Assembly: GCF_900111965.1 (NCBI RefSeq)
Contig: NZ_FOJT01000006.1
Span: forward strand, 186,001-250,000
Source of the DNA: Flavobacterium swingsii
Lineage (GTDB): Bacteria; Bacteroidota; Bacteroidia; Flavobacteriales; Flavobacteriaceae
Direction: 5' to 3'
DNA length: 64,000 nt
The notes under the pieces: model-generated
Databases searched by the model: none
What the model was told of the DNA's origin: nothing
What the model saw: only the letters and a program-made list of their open reading frames with translations
In this document: positions 18,046 through 25,993 of the stretch, piece after piece
How the letters are laid out: every line of letters begins with the position of its first letter
Position numbering within the stretch: position 1 is the stretch's first letter
Program-made: the position numbers and the translations under genes

Positions 18046-18051
18046 GCCTTT

Positions 18052-20748
18052 TTAGTTTTCTGTATTCTTATTTTTAGGTAATGTAAAGCTAATACAAGCT
18101 CCTTTTATGCTGGGCTGTGCCCAAATTCTCCCTTTATGATGTTCAATAATTTGTCTGCAAATAGCTAATCCTAAACCACTTCCTACTGGTTTTTTGATAT
18201 TTTGATTGGTTGATTGGTAAAATTTATCAAAAATCACTTCAAAATCACTTGTGGGAATACCTTTTCCATTGTCTAGAACAGAAGTTTGTATAAAATCTGA
18301 GTTTTCAGCAATTTGAATGGTAATTAATCCTTCTTTTTCTGGACAAAATTTTATGGCATTAGAAACTAAATTGGTAATTACCTGAAAAATTCGATCTTCA
18401 TCGTAATAAGCATTAAACTTATGTTTACTTTCAATATGAATTGTAATATTCTTATTCTTGATTAACTGTTGTAAAGGTTCAATCGCTTTTTCGATAGTAT
18501 TTGACAAATTATTTTTTGATGGATTAATGGTTTGTTTTCCTGTTTCAAATTTTTCTAAATCAAGAATTTTATCAATTAATCTATTTAATCTATCCGATTC
18601 TGAAATAATATTTTGAAGGAATTGTTTTCTCAAATCCTCAGGAATTTCGTCATCATCATGCAAAATTTCGCTTGCTGCTCTTATTGCTGTTATTGGAGTT
18701 CGCAATTCGTGCGTTACAGTATCTAAAAATTCGTCTTTTTGAAGGTCTTTTTTTATTAAAGAACTATTTGCTGTTTGTAATTTGGCTGAAATTTCTTTTA
18801 ATTCTTTAGAAGTTTCAGTTAGTTTTTTATTGGTAATAATATTCTCTTTCGACTCTTCTAAAATTTTTAAAACTTCTGGTAAACTAATCTTTTCTTCTTT
18901 TACAACACTAGAAATCAATATTCTAGCAGATGCAGTTCCGATATGACCTGTGAGTAAATTCTCGGAAAATTTAATTAATCGTGCATCAGCCAATTCTTGG
19001 TTTTTATCTACATTGTATTTGACATTAAAAATATTCATGGCTCGTTTGGTTCGTTCTTCTCCTAGAAAACGAATTAGTACTTTTTCGATATCATTTCGGT
19101 AGGCAGTTCCTTTCCAAATAAAAGCATTTTCATGATTGATTATATATTTATTGATATCTACAAACATTTCGGCGTAATTGCGTTCGCGATAATTTCCTTT
19201 GAAACTTACTGAAACTGCAAAATATGTAAACGAATTAAACAATAAACTCCAAAATAAAGCATGTGGAACAGGTTGTAGGTAATCCAATCCAAATAATTGA
19301 AAAGGTCTTAGCAATTCAATTCCCATAAATCCTTTAGATATAAAAAAACTTTCTAAATTACTTATTCCGATAGTATACGGAATTAATAAAGTATAAATAC
19401 AGATTAAAAAACCAATAATAATACTATAAATGGCACCCAATCTTGAACCTCTTCTCCAGAATAAGGCACCAAAAAAAGCAGGTGCTAATTGGGCAATAAT
19501 TACAAAAGCCACTAGACCAATAGAGACTAAGCTATAATCTAATCCAAAATAGCGATAAATAAAATAAGAGAGAATAATAAGTATGAAAATTCCAAATTTT
19601 CGACTGTTTATGATTTTTCGGCTACTAATAGTTTGCTCATCACTTTTTAATTTCCCTAATAAGTTATAAGGAATTAAAACGTTGTTAGTTAGCATTGTAG
19701 AAAGCCCGATGGAAGAAACAACAATCATAGATATGGCTGCTGAAAATCCGCCAAGAAAAACAAGAACAGTCAATGTTTTATTGTTAAAAAATTGTGGAAT
19801 TAACAAGGAATAAGAATCAGAATTTACGTCTTGTCCTTCAAATAAAATATTGCCTCCCCAAGCGATTGGATATACAAAAAGATTGAAAATTAATAAGTAT
19901 AATGGAAATAACCAAACCGCTGTATTGATGTGATTTTCTCGATTATTTTCGATAACAGAAACCTGAAATTGTCTTGGTAATAAGAAAATGGCAAACATAG
20001 ATAATACACAAAGTAAAAACCAATTGATGGCTTGTGGTAAACCACCAATTGTGTTTTTTTCTTTAAAATTTTCTAACAAAGATGCTTTTTGATAAATATC
20101 ATCAAAACCATCAAAAACGAAATAAGTGACATAAATGCCAATAATCACAAAGAAAACCAGTTTCAAAATACTTTCCATGGCAACAGCAGTTACTATTCCT
20201 TTTCTTTTTTCGGATGCATCAACATAACGAGTTCCATAATAAGAAGCAAATAGTGCCAATGCTACTGCGACGTATGTAGTTGTGTCATCGAAGATAAATG
20301 AATTGGTAGCAGTTTTAGTAACTAGATGAAAAGTTTCGGAAATCGCTTTGAGCTGTAAGGCAATATAAGGCAAAATTCCTGTAAGACAGATAACAGTAAC
20401 GATAGCACCTAAAAAACGGCTGTTTCCGTAACGAAGAGAAATAAAATCAGCAATACTTGAAATTTTATTAACCCTTGAAATTCGGATAATTTTCTTTAGA
20501 ATTAAAATCCAAGAAGGCGCAATAATTATGGGTCCCAAATAAATGGGTAAATAACCTAATCCGCTTTTAGCAGCCACACCGATACTTCCGTAATAAGTCC
20601 AAGCTGTACAATAAACTGCCAATGACAATGTATATACGTAAGGATTGTTTGTCCATTTGCTATTTCCTTTTTTCTCTGCCCAATGCGCAATGAAAAAAAG
20701 AACTGCTAAATAGCCAGACAATATTATTAGAAGTAGTATACTATTCAT
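18052..20748 (-). CDS. Sodium/solute symporter fused to a sensor histidine kinase (CbrA-like)
   Basis: This 898-residue protein has an N-terminal SSS transporter domain with about 13 membrane helices (residues ~1-500) and a short linker. It ends in a HisKA domain with His680 in THELRTPIT and a HATPase domain with N (VTNLVSNAIKF), DNGKGI and GSGLGLAIC. I see no PAS domain. This architecture is that of CbrA-type sensors, which link substrate transport to signalling. Context with acs and a propionyl-CoA synthetase suggests a short-chain carboxylate as the ligand. It overlaps the small gene upstream by 8 bases. Confidence 0.93.
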   Translation of the reverse strand: MNSILLLIILSGYLAVLFFIAHWAEKKGNSKWTNNPYVYTLSLAVYCTAWTYYGSIGVAAKSGLGYLPIYLGPIIIAPSWILILKKIIRISRVNKISSIADFISLRYGNSRFLGAIVTVICLTGILPYIALQLKAISETFHLVTKTATNSFIFDDTTTYVAVALALFASYYGTRYVDASEKRKGIVTAVAMESILKLVFFVIIGIYVTYFVFDGFDDIYQKASLLENFKEKNTIGGLPQAINWFLLCVLSMFAIFLLPRQFQVSVIENNRENHINTAVWLFPLYLLIFNLFVYPIAWGGNILFEGQDVNSDSYSLLIPQFFNNKTLTVLVFLGGFSAAISMIVVSSIGLSTMLTNNVLIPYNLLGKLKSDEQTISSRKIINSRKFGIFILIILSYFIYRYFGLDYSLVSIGLVAFVIIAQLAPAFFGALFWRRGSRLGAIYSIIIGFLICIYTLLIPYTIGISNLESFFISKGFMGIELLRPFQLFGLDYLQPVPHALFWSLLFNSFTYFAVSVSFKGNYRERNYAEMFVDINKYIINHENAFIWKGTAYRNDIEKVLIRFLGEERTKRAMNIFNVKYNVDKNQELADARLIKFSENLLTGHIGTASARILISSVVKEEKISLPEVLKILEESKENIITNKKLTETSKELKEISAKLQTANSSLIKKDLQKDEFLDTVTHELRTPITAIRAASEILHDDDEIPEDLRKQFLQNIISESDRLNRLIDKILDLEKFETGKQTINPSKNNLSNTIEKAIEPLQQLIKNKNITIHIESKHKFNAYYDEDRIFQVITNLVSNAIKFCPEKEGLITIQIAENSDFIQTSVLDNGKGIPTSDFEVIFDKFYQSTNQNIKKPVGSGLGLAICRQIIEHHKGRIWAQPSIKGACISFTLPKNKNTEN

Positions 20749-20935
20749 TGTATCGTTTTACAATTAATAATGAAATTAAAATGGAAAGAAGCCAAATAGA
20801 AAAAAAATAAATATAAATGGCAGGAAATCCCAGCACATTTTGTGAAGAATCAAATAGTAAAAGAATAGGGAGATTAAGACCTATGAGTAAAACTATAGAT
20901 ACAATTACTAATTTTTGTAGGTGTCTTTTTTTCAT
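20741..20935 (-). CDS. Small two-helix membrane protein, symporter-associated
   Basis: This 64-residue protein has two hydrophobic helices, the second preceded by GFPAIYIYFFSIW. The pattern resembles the small subunits encoded beside SSS-family symporters (DUF3311-like). It overlaps the start of the symporter-kinase by 8 bases, so the two are probably cotranslated and may form a complex. The family assignment is tentative; the gene itself is well supported by the overlap. Confidence 0.75.
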   Translation of the reverse strand: MKKRHLQKLVIVSIVLLIGLNLPILLLFDSSQNVLGFPAIYIYFFSIWLLSILISLLIVKRYNE

Positions 20936-20946
20936 ATTTAATTAAA

Positions 20947-20984
20947 AAATCTAAAGCCCTTGAATATTCAAAAGCTTTAGATTT
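20947..20984 (-). terminator. Rho-independent terminator after the 71-residue gene
   Basis: An 11-bp stem (20947-20957 with 20974-20984) is followed on the minus strand by a T-run. It lies between the end of the 71-residue membrane-protein gene and the small symporter-associated gene, and so divides the minus-strand block into a porin/permease unit and a kinase/acs unit. Confidence 0.75.
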
Positions 20985-20998
20985 AATACAATTATTAA

Positions 20999-21214
20999 TT
21001 AATCTTCATATTCGTTAGTTAATGAGTACCATCCAAAAATAGTCAAACCTGTAACAATTAAGGGTAATAAAATAAAAAATATAATTATTCCAAAAACCAA
21101 GTCATCTTGTTTTCCTGAGGTTAACTTTCCTCCAAATATTCCAATACTATAGTAAGCAATTGCGATAGATAATGCAATCCAAACTATTCCTAAATATTTT
21201 TTTATTGTGTTCAT
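20999..21214 (-). CDS. Small membrane protein, DUF6814-like
   Basis: This 71-residue protein has two transmembrane helices separated by a polar loop (GKLTSGKQDDLVFG). It resembles a small Bacteroidota family often encoded next to MHS-type major facilitator permeases. It lies 12 bases after the permease gene, which suggests an accessory role in transport. The family name is given from memory of the pattern; function is unknown. Confidence 0.7.
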   Translation of the reverse strand: MNTIKKYLGIVWIALSIAIAYYSIGIFGGKLTSGKQDDLVFGIIIFFILLPLIVTGLTIFGWYSLTNEYED

Positions 21215-21226
21215 AATTTTTATGTT

Positions 21227-22765
21227 TTAGTCGTGAAGTGTATTAATTTTTTTATCAATGTAAATCATTCCAATTACGAAACAAACTGCTGCAATTCCTA
21301 TTGGATACCATAATCCTTCTAAATAAAATTCTGGGTTTCCAGCATCTTTAGCCGAAGTTACGAAATAAGTAGATATGGCAGGAAGTAATCCTCCAAAAAT
21401 ACCGTTTCCAACGTGATATGGTAATGACATTGATGTATATCTAATTTTTACAGGGAACATTTCGACAAGGAAAGCTGCAATTGGACCATAGACCATTGTT
21501 ACAAAAATTACTTGAATAAAGACTAGAAAAATAAGCATCCATCGATCATTACTATTAATAGTTTTAGTAATTTTAGTATCTACTTTATCCTTTCCTTTAT
21601 CATCTATCAATACTTTTCCGTTTTCTATGTGAATGGTTTTTATCTCTTCTACGGTAGTTCCATCTACATAAGCTTTTGTTGTAGTATAAATAGAATCTAA
21701 TTTAGTAGCATCAATTTCTTTGATAGATGGAACCACTTTAGTTTGCTCTACAATTTCAGTTTTCAAAGCTAAATCTGTAGTTTGATACATGGCTTTGTAT
21801 ATTGGTCTGTATAGCAAAATTGCCAATAACATTCCGCCCATCATGATGTATTTTCTACCTATTTTATCGCTCAACCAACCAAATACGATAAAAAATGGTG
21901 TTCCAAGAATTAAAGCTATTCCTAACGACATGTCAACTTGAGAAGAATCGACACCCATTACGGTTTTCATAAAGTTCATCGCATAAAATTGCCCTGTATA
22001 CCACACAACTCCTTGTCCCATTGTGGCACCAAATAATGCAAGTAAAACAAATTTTAAATTGTATTTGTTTCCAAAACTCTCTTTTAGAGGATTTGTAGAT
22101 GTTTTTCCTTCTGATTTTGCTTTTGCAAATACAGGAGATTCATCCATATTTTTACGAATCATATACGATACAAATACCATGATGATTGAAACCCAAAATG
22201 GTACTCTCCATCCCCATTCATCAAAAGCTTCTTTTGATAAAGCACTTTTTGTTAAAAGAATAACCATCAATGAAATAAACAAACCAACTGTTGCTGTCGT
22301 TTGAATCCATGAAGTCCAATATCCTTTTTGACCAGCTGGCGCATGTTCTGCCACATAAGTTGCAGCTCCACCATATTCGCCACCAAGTGCTAAGCCTTGT
22401 AGCAAACGCAGTATAAGAACTAAAACTGGTGCCATAAATCCAATGGTTTCATAACTCGGAATACAACCTATCAGAAAAGTTGCACCACCCATTAATAGTA
22501 ATGTAACCATAAATGTATATTTTCTTCCAATCAAATCGCCTAAACGACCGAAGAATAATGCTCCAAAAGGGCGAACTACAAAACCTGCTGCAAATGTTGC
22601 TAATGTAGATAAGAAGGCAGCTGTAGGATTATCTGATGGGAAAAATTTAGTAGAAATTACTACTGCTAAACTTCCAAAGATGTAGAAGTCATACCATTCT
22701 ATCATTGTTCCCATTGAGGAGGCTGAAATTACTTTCCAGATTCCTTTTGTTGATTTTTCTTTCAT
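21227..22765 (-). CDS. MFS transporter, metabolite:H+ symporter (MHS) type
   Basis: This 512-residue permease shows the MHS pattern: GTMIEWYDFYIFG near residue 18, RPFGALFFGRLGDLIGRKYTF in the first cytoplasmic loop, and the repeat WLSDKIGRKY in the second half. About 12 helices are expected. Compared with typical MHS members (430-450 residues) it has an extra hydrophilic stretch of about 75 residues (~335-410) rich in Thr, Lys and Asp between two late helices. It probably imports a carboxylate by proton symport. Neighbours are the porin-like gene and the small membrane protein. Confidence 0.9.
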   Translation of the reverse strand: MKEKSTKGIWKVISASSMGTMIEWYDFYIFGSLAVVISTKFFPSDNPTAAFLSTLATFAAGFVVRPFGALFFGRLGDLIGRKYTFMVTLLLMGGATFLIGCIPSYETIGFMAPVLVLILRLLQGLALGGEYGGAATYVAEHAPAGQKGYWTSWIQTTATVGLFISLMVILLTKSALSKEAFDEWGWRVPFWVSIIMVFVSYMIRKNMDESPVFAKAKSEGKTSTNPLKESFGNKYNLKFVLLALFGATMGQGVVWYTGQFYAMNFMKTVMGVDSSQVDMSLGIALILGTPFFIVFGWLSDKIGRKYIMMGGMLLAILLYRPIYKAMYQTTDLALKTEIVEQTKVVPSIKEIDATKLDSIYTTTKAYVDGTTVEEIKTIHIENGKVLIDDKGKDKVDTKITKTINSNDRWMLIFLVFIQVIFVTMVYGPIAAFLVEMFPVKIRYTSMSLPYHVGNGIFGGLLPAISTYFVTSAKDAGNPEFYLEGLWYPIGIAAVCFVIGMIYIDKKINTLHD

Positions 22766-22792
22766 ATAGTATACTTTTTAAATTTATTTTTA

Positions 22793-24100
22793 TTAAAATG
22801 AATAAGCGCAAGAAACCATTACTCTAACATTAGAAACATCTCTAGAGTTTAAATCAGCTGATCCGTTTCCATTCGCATTTAAATCACCCCAAGTCGCTGC
22901 TGTATATTCAACTTCTGGAGTTACTCTGAATTTATTTTGTTTAAAATCTACTCTTCCTGCAACTCTCATTACCTGATCAACTACCCTAGTTCCAGAAACA
23001 CCTCTCATATAATATTTTACTGTTTCACCAGGATTTAAAGAACGACCAGTTCCATCATTAGTTGTCATACCTAAGAATATTGCTGGAGCCACTTTTTTAC
23101 CATTACTAGCTATATCTAACCAAAAAGCATTTGTTTTTGATGCTTCGTATTTTTCAACTTCATTTACAGCAGTGTACCCAGCAAAACCTCCTAACATTAC
23201 TAAATTTTGCATGTTTGAACCTGAAATTCCGTAAGCTTTAACAGAAAATATATCATTAGAATACTTAACATATCCCACAACAGACGAACTATTTACTTTT
23301 TCAGTTGTTAAAACTTTTGTTCCTGATGGAGCTAAAGTAAAATCGGTTAAGGGTTGGATAGATTTAAATTCCGCTCCCAAGCCAGCAATCCAGTTTTTAT
23401 TTTTATATTGAAATTGTCCATGTAAAGTAGGCATCACAGAATTAATTGTACCTGAGTTTTGGGTTCCAATTGTTGCTGTTGTTGCAGCAAACTCTCTCTC
23501 TTTATATACTGTTAAAGCAAAAGACAATTCTTTAGTGAAGTTTTGTTTCAATTTTATTTGAGTTGCCCAACCAAACGGATTGAACATAATTCCTGTGTTA
23601 AAATTTGCTACAGCTGGAAAAACCTCTGGAATAAATGTTGGATACCAAGTTTGTCCCACTGTCAATGAAGTTTTTGACCAATCCATGTTAACATAAGCAT
23701 GTCTTAATCTAAAAAGTCCAATTGAAGAACCTTCTACATTTCCGAAGAAATCGCCTTCTAATGTTCCGCTCATTTTTGCACCCCATACATTTGGACCTTT
23801 TACTTTAGTTCCAAGTCTTGAGATTACAGATAGATAGTTTGATGATGGAACATCATTAAAATCATCACCAGAAACTGGAGAATCTAATGGGTAAAGATTT
23901 AGTTCCCCTTCTCTTACTTGTGCAGATTTTCTAGTATCATAAAAAAAATCAGTTCTAATAAAACCATATAGGCTAACATCCCATTCTTTTTCTATAGGTA
24001 TGGGAGTAGGAACAATAGGAATTGTTTCTGCGGCTGGAGTTTGTGAAAATCCTTTTGTGGAAACGATTCCCAATAAAAGAATTAAATAGTGTTTTTTCAT
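22793..24100 (-). CDS. Outer-membrane porin-like beta-barrel protein (DcaP-like)
   Basis: This 435-residue protein starts with a signal peptide (MKKHYLILLLGIVSTKGFSQ), followed by a proline-rich spacer and then alternating hydrophobic strands ending in a terminal aromatic (VSCAYSF), as in outer-membrane barrels. The segment WDVSLYGFIRTDFFYD and the FRLRHAYVNMDW strand recall DcaP-type porins for dicarboxylates. It is first in the minus-strand transport unit and would pass the substrate to the MHS permease. The exact family is uncertain. Confidence 0.75.
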   Translation of the reverse strand: MKKHYLILLLGIVSTKGFSQTPAAETIPIVPTPIPIEKEWDVSLYGFIRTDFFYDTRKSAQVREGELNLYPLDSPVSGDDFNDVPSSNYLSVISRLGTKVKGPNVWGAKMSGTLEGDFFGNVEGSSIGLFRLRHAYVNMDWSKTSLTVGQTWYPTFIPEVFPAVANFNTGIMFNPFGWATQIKLKQNFTKELSFALTVYKEREFAATTATIGTQNSGTINSVMPTLHGQFQYKNKNWIAGLGAEFKSIQPLTDFTLAPSGTKVLTTEKVNSSSVVGYVKYSNDIFSVKAYGISGSNMQNLVMLGGFAGYTAVNEVEKYEASKTNAFWLDIASNGKKVAPAIFLGMTTNDGTGRSLNPGETVKYYMRGVSGTRVVDQVMRVAGRVDFKQNKFRVTPEVEYTAATWGDLNANGNGSADLNSRDVSNVRVMVSCAYSF

Positions 24101-24205
24101 AATAGATACAATTTGGTTAATTTGTTGGTTGGTTTTAACACAGCCAAATTGTTACTTTTAATCAAGAAAAAAAATAATACTATATATTTTTGTAAACTAA
24201 TATAG

Positions 24206-24625
24206 TTAATCTTTAAAACGCTCCCATTTTATAAGCATAAACTTATCCCCAAGCTCTGTTATGACCATACCTGCTCCAGATAATAAACTTTTATTTTTAA
24301 CATATTCTACAAGTTCTAAATGGTTAAATATCTTATAAGTGGGATGGTAATCGCCATGAGGCGGTTTCTTTATTTTATATTCTTTTACCCAGTTACTTAC
24401 TGTAACATGAGAAACCCCAATAATACGTTCAATTTCTCGATAACTAAGGCCTTCAAGATAGAGTTGCATGGCCTTGATAATGTAATAATTATCTATCTTT
24501 TTACCTAGTTTGTTGACTGTGAAATAATAATTGCATTTTTTACATAAATACCTTTGTTTATTATTAATCACACCACTTTTTACAATATTATTGTTTTGAC
24601 ATTTTGGACAAGCTAAAATCTCCAT
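24206..24625 (-). CDS. Zinc-ribbon/HTH protein resembling the N-terminal part of an IS1 transposase
   Basis: This 139-residue protein has a zinc ribbon (Cys6, Cys9, Cys28, Cys31) followed by a helix-turn-helix at ~55-85 (GLSYREIERIIGVSHVTVSNWVKEY). That is the layout of InsA of IS1, but no DDE catalytic domain, inverted repeats or target duplication are seen. The last ~50 residues are unlike a transposase. It lies upstream of the porin/permease genes on the same strand and divergent from the aromatic cluster, so it could be a domesticated regulator for one or both. Confidence 0.75.
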   Translation of the reverse strand: MEILACPKCQNNNIVKSGVINNKQRYLCKKCNYYFTVNKLGKKIDNYYIIKAMQLYLEGLSYREIERIIGVSHVTVSNWVKEYKIKKPPHGDYHPTYKIFNHLELVEYVKNKSLLSGAGMVITELGDKFMLIKWERFKD

Positions 24626-24885
24626 ATATATAAATTTTGCATAAATATATTAAATTAGCAATAATAATAAAAACATATTTATTATTATTATATATTAAGA
24701 ATTATGTAGTAGTTAATTTTACTTCTAAAAAATTACATTTATAATAATTTAATGAAAATTTTGCTTTCTAAATCATTTACAGAGTATTAAGATGTCTTTT
24801 TATTAAAAGTTAATAATTTTTAATAACTGATTTATATATCTATCTATTATTTCGTTTAATTTGTAGTACAACAATATTATTTTAT
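24626..24885. other. AT-rich divergent intergenic region
   Basis: This 260-base region separates the IS1-like HTH gene (minus) from the aromatic-acid cluster (plus). It is extremely AT-rich, with repeated attattatta tracts. On the plus strand ttaatttg at ~24857-24864 is a 7/8 match to the TAnnTTTG box. On the minus strand tatattta near 24643-24650 is another 7/8 match. It likely holds both promoters and any operator for the HTH protein. Confidence 0.5.
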
Positions 24886-25488
24886 ATGGAATTCGATCCA
24901 GAAAGTCTTGAACAATCAGCCATTTATAAATTACTTACTGGTGCTGTCATTCCGCGCCCTATTGGCTGGATTTCTAGTATAAGCGAAGACGGAATTCTGA
25001 ATCTCGCTCCATTTTCCTTTTTTAATGCTGTTGGAGATGATCCGCCACACGTTATGTTTTCGACCGTTCGAGGAAACAATACCAATAAAGATACTTTAAA
25101 CAATGTCTTAGCAACCAAACAATTTGTAGTAAATATGGTTACCGAAGACTTGGTTGAACGAATGAATACAACTTCGCAACCCGTTCCTTCAAATGAAAGT
25201 GAATTCGATTTGGCAAACCTCACTCCTATTGCTTCTACAAAAGTAAAACCACCAAGAGTTAAGGAAAGTCCCATTACGATGGAATGTGAATTAGTGCATC
25301 ATTATACTTTAGAAAACCATAAATATGGCGGTGCCACTATGATTATTGGTCGAATTGTGATGTTTCATATTGATGAAAGTGTTTTGCTAGATAATTACAA
25401 AATAAACATAGATACTTACAAACCTGTAGCTCGTTTAGCAGGTTCCAATTATTCCAAACTTGGAGAAATTTTCTCCATTAAAAGATAA
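24886..25488 (+). CDS. Flavin reductase-like FMN-binding protein
   Basis: This 200-residue protein has the split-barrel flavin reductase fold: AVIPRPIGWISSISEDG near residue 22, then NLAPFSFFNAVGDDPP and KDTLNNV. Such proteins bind FMN and use NAD(P)H, or bind FMN as a stable subunit. It opens the aromatic-acid cluster and ends six bases before the next gene. It may supply reduced flavin to an oxygenase, although the cluster's hydroxylase should reduce its own FAD; the actual acceptor is unknown. Confidence 0.85.
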   Translation: MEFDPESLEQSAIYKLLTGAVIPRPIGWISSISEDGILNLAPFSFFNAVGDDPPHVMFSTVRGNNTNKDTLNNVLATKQFVVNMVTEDLVERMNTTSQPVPSNESEFDLANLTPIASTKVKPPRVKESPITMECELVHHYTLENHKYGGATMIIGRIVMFHIDESVLLDNYKINIDTYKPVARLAGSNYSKLGEIFSIKR

Positions 25489-25493
25489 ATTTT

Positions 25494-25943
25494 ATGGATA
25501 AGTTAGAAATTAAATGCGCGATGCAAATTCAAAAACCAATTCACGAAGTTTTTGATGCGATTATCATTCCTGAAAAAATGTCAAATTATTTTATTTCACA
25601 AAGCACAGGAGTCATGGAAGAAGGAAAAAACCTAATCTGGAAATTTCCTGAATTCGATTTCGAATGTCCAGTTAAAGTTCAAAAAATAGAAAAAGACAAA
25701 TACATTTCATTTTATTGGGATAACTCAGGATTTGAATTACTTGTAGAAATCACGCTTTCAGAAAAAGAAAACAATTCCACATTAGTTTCTATTTCCGAAA
25801 AAAGTATGGAAAATAACGAAGCCGGATTAAAATGGCTTTCCGGAAATTCATTCGGTTGGTCAAATTTTTTAGCTTGTCTAAAAGCTTATCTTGAATATAA
25901 TATCAATTTACGCAAAGGCGCATTTGATTTTATGAAAAAATAA
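25494..25943 (+). CDS. SRPBCC (AHSA1-like) domain protein
   Basis: This 149-residue single-domain protein has the START/Bet v1-like pattern of AHSA1 proteins: MQIQKPIHEVFDAIIIPEKMSNYF at the N-terminus, a central KYISFYWDNSG strand and a C-terminal helix with GWSNFLACLKAYLEY. The fold binds hydrophobic or aromatic ligands. It lies six bases after the flavin reductase gene and 50 bases before the hydroxylase, so a role in handling the aromatic substrate is plausible but not shown. Confidence 0.82.
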   Translation: MDKLEIKCAMQIQKPIHEVFDAIIIPEKMSNYFISQSTGVMEEGKNLIWKFPEFDFECPVKVQKIEKDKYISFYWDNSGFELLVEITLSEKENNSTLVSISEKSMENNEAGLKWLSGNSFGWSNFLACLKAYLEYNINLRKGAFDFMKK

Positions 25944-25948
25944 TCAAG

Positions 25949-25981
25949 AACCCTTCTAGGGTTTTAAACCCTAGAAGGGTT
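25949..25981. repeat. Perfect palindrome of the acccttctagggt type
   Basis: Two arms of about 15 bases (aacccttctagggtt / aaccctagaagggtt) meet around a 3-base centre in the gap before the hydroxylase gene. It has the same build as the cctgacaggt palindromes at 1888 and 48389. It lies within what seems to be one operon, so it might tune expression of the following genes or protect mRNA ends rather than fully terminate. Confidence 0.75.
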
Positions 25982-25993
25982 AAAATTTAAAAT

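Noticed and set aside
24206..24625. Complete insertion sequence
   Set aside because: No catalytic DDE domain, no terminal inverted repeats and no target duplication can be seen around the IS1-like DNA-binding gene.
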